A stretch of DNA of 5,119 bases from positions 1 to 5,119 of the forward strand of contig JAGPBG010000196.1 of the NCBI GenBank assembly GCA_018063485.1, given 5' to 3'. This document shows positions 4,971 to 5,119 of this stretch, one piece after another; the first letter of the stretch is position 1; every line of letters starts with the position of its first letter. The stretch is from Cypionkella sp. Lineage in GTDB: Bacteria; Pseudomonadota; Alphaproteobacteria; Rhodobacterales; Rhodobacteraceae. Under the pieces are notes generated by a model. It searched no databases and had not been told where the DNA came from. It worked only from the letters and a program-made list of their open reading frames with translations. Made by a program: the position numbers and the translations under genes.

Positions 4971-5119
4971 CGGCCGAGGATGCAGAGGCTGTAAAAAAGT
5001 TGGGGACGGCGCCCGTAGGCCCGCCCCCTGATCTTGTACAACGGAGGGGCCATGAACCTGCCGAAGCACCTCATGGCAACCTGCCCGTGTCACACGTGAC
5101 TACAAATAGCCCCTCATCC
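4967..5119 (+). CDS. Partial hypothetical protein, coupled to methyltransferase
   Basis: A reading frame begins at ATG 4967, overlapping the methyltransferase stop as ATGA, and stays open for 51 codons to the window edge. It starts MTAEDAEAVKKLG and continues with a proline-rich, low-order stretch (APVGPPPDLVQ) and 'RRGHEPAEAPHGNLP'. AGGG six bases upstream is a good ribosome binding site. No domain can be recognised in this N-terminal piece, so no function is assigned. By position it could be a partner of the methylase, such as a nuclease, helicase or specificity-related protein; this is a guess from context. Caution: a GC-rich hairpin (arms 5002-5009 and 5021-5027) lies within it, the part after 5030 looks less gene-like, and a nested 15-codon frame at 5052 has a stronger ribosome binding site. 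The true downstream gene may therefore start beyond the window. Confidence 0.45.
   Translation, partial: MTAEDAEAVKKLGTAPVGPPPDLVQRRGHEPAEAPHGNLPVSHVTTNSPSS
5002..5027 (+). repeat. GC-rich hairpin after the methyltransferase stop
   Basis: GGGG (5002-5005), a bulged A, and CGG (5007-5009) pair with CCG (5021-5023) and CCCC (5024-5027), giving a seven-pair stem around an eleven-base loop. No T run follows, so it is not a standard intrinsic terminator. It might slow transcription or protect the 3' end of the methyltransferase message, or be incidental within coding sequence. Confidence 0.35.

Noticed and set aside
1..5119. CRISPR array, tRNA or rRNA genes
   Set aside because: No spaced repeats of 20-40 bases and no tRNA T-loop or rRNA signature was seen on either strand.

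Overview
The window looks like an accessory (plasmid, island or hypervariable) segment of a GC-rich alphaproteobacterium, probably of the Rhodobacterales/Paracoccus kind. This rests on codon use (strong preference for GCC, CTG, ATC and similar codons in the long gene) and on the style of the small proteins. No taxonomic marker is present, so it is an inference.

Layout: (1) About 1-449 is GC-rich, rich in short stems and without a convincing long reading frame. It reads like the 5' half (leader and start of domain I) of a bacterial group II intron. It stops abruptly before any reverse transcriptase and has no domain V, so it would be a truncated remnant. (2) 450-703 has no supported gene. (3) 704-964, minus strand, encodes a small stand-alone WGR-domain protein with a Shine-Dalgarno sequence and an extended -10 promoter candidate. 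(4) 965-1176 holds two inverted repeats. (5) 1177-1905, minus strand, is a 242-residue protein with winged-helix-like segments and no recognised function. (6) 1906-2294 is a divergent intergenic region with small palindromes, a 9-bp direct repeat and a motif resembling an IS6-type terminus. (7) 2295-4970, plus strand, encodes an 891-residue DNA N6-adenine methyltransferase of the MmeI-like (type IIL-related) family. (8) A partial reading frame starts at 4967 in an ATGA overlap with the methyltransferase stop and runs off the window.

The methyltransferase is the centre of interest. It aligns along its length with the methylase, helical, target-recognition and C-terminal parts of MmeI. The N-terminal block that should hold the D...ExK nuclease core is replaced by unrelated sequence. 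It is therefore expected to methylate but probably not to cut alone. That makes the translationally coupled downstream gene a candidate partner, or else the enzyme is an orphan modifier. Its target-recognition segment (about 4020-4565) has markedly lower third-position GC than both flanks, which suggests a recombined specificity cassette. Residues equivalent to the MmeI specificity positions can be read and give a testable partial recognition motif.

The two minus-strand genes and the plus-strand methyltransferase diverge from the 1906-2294 gap. Nothing in the sequence shows that they work together.
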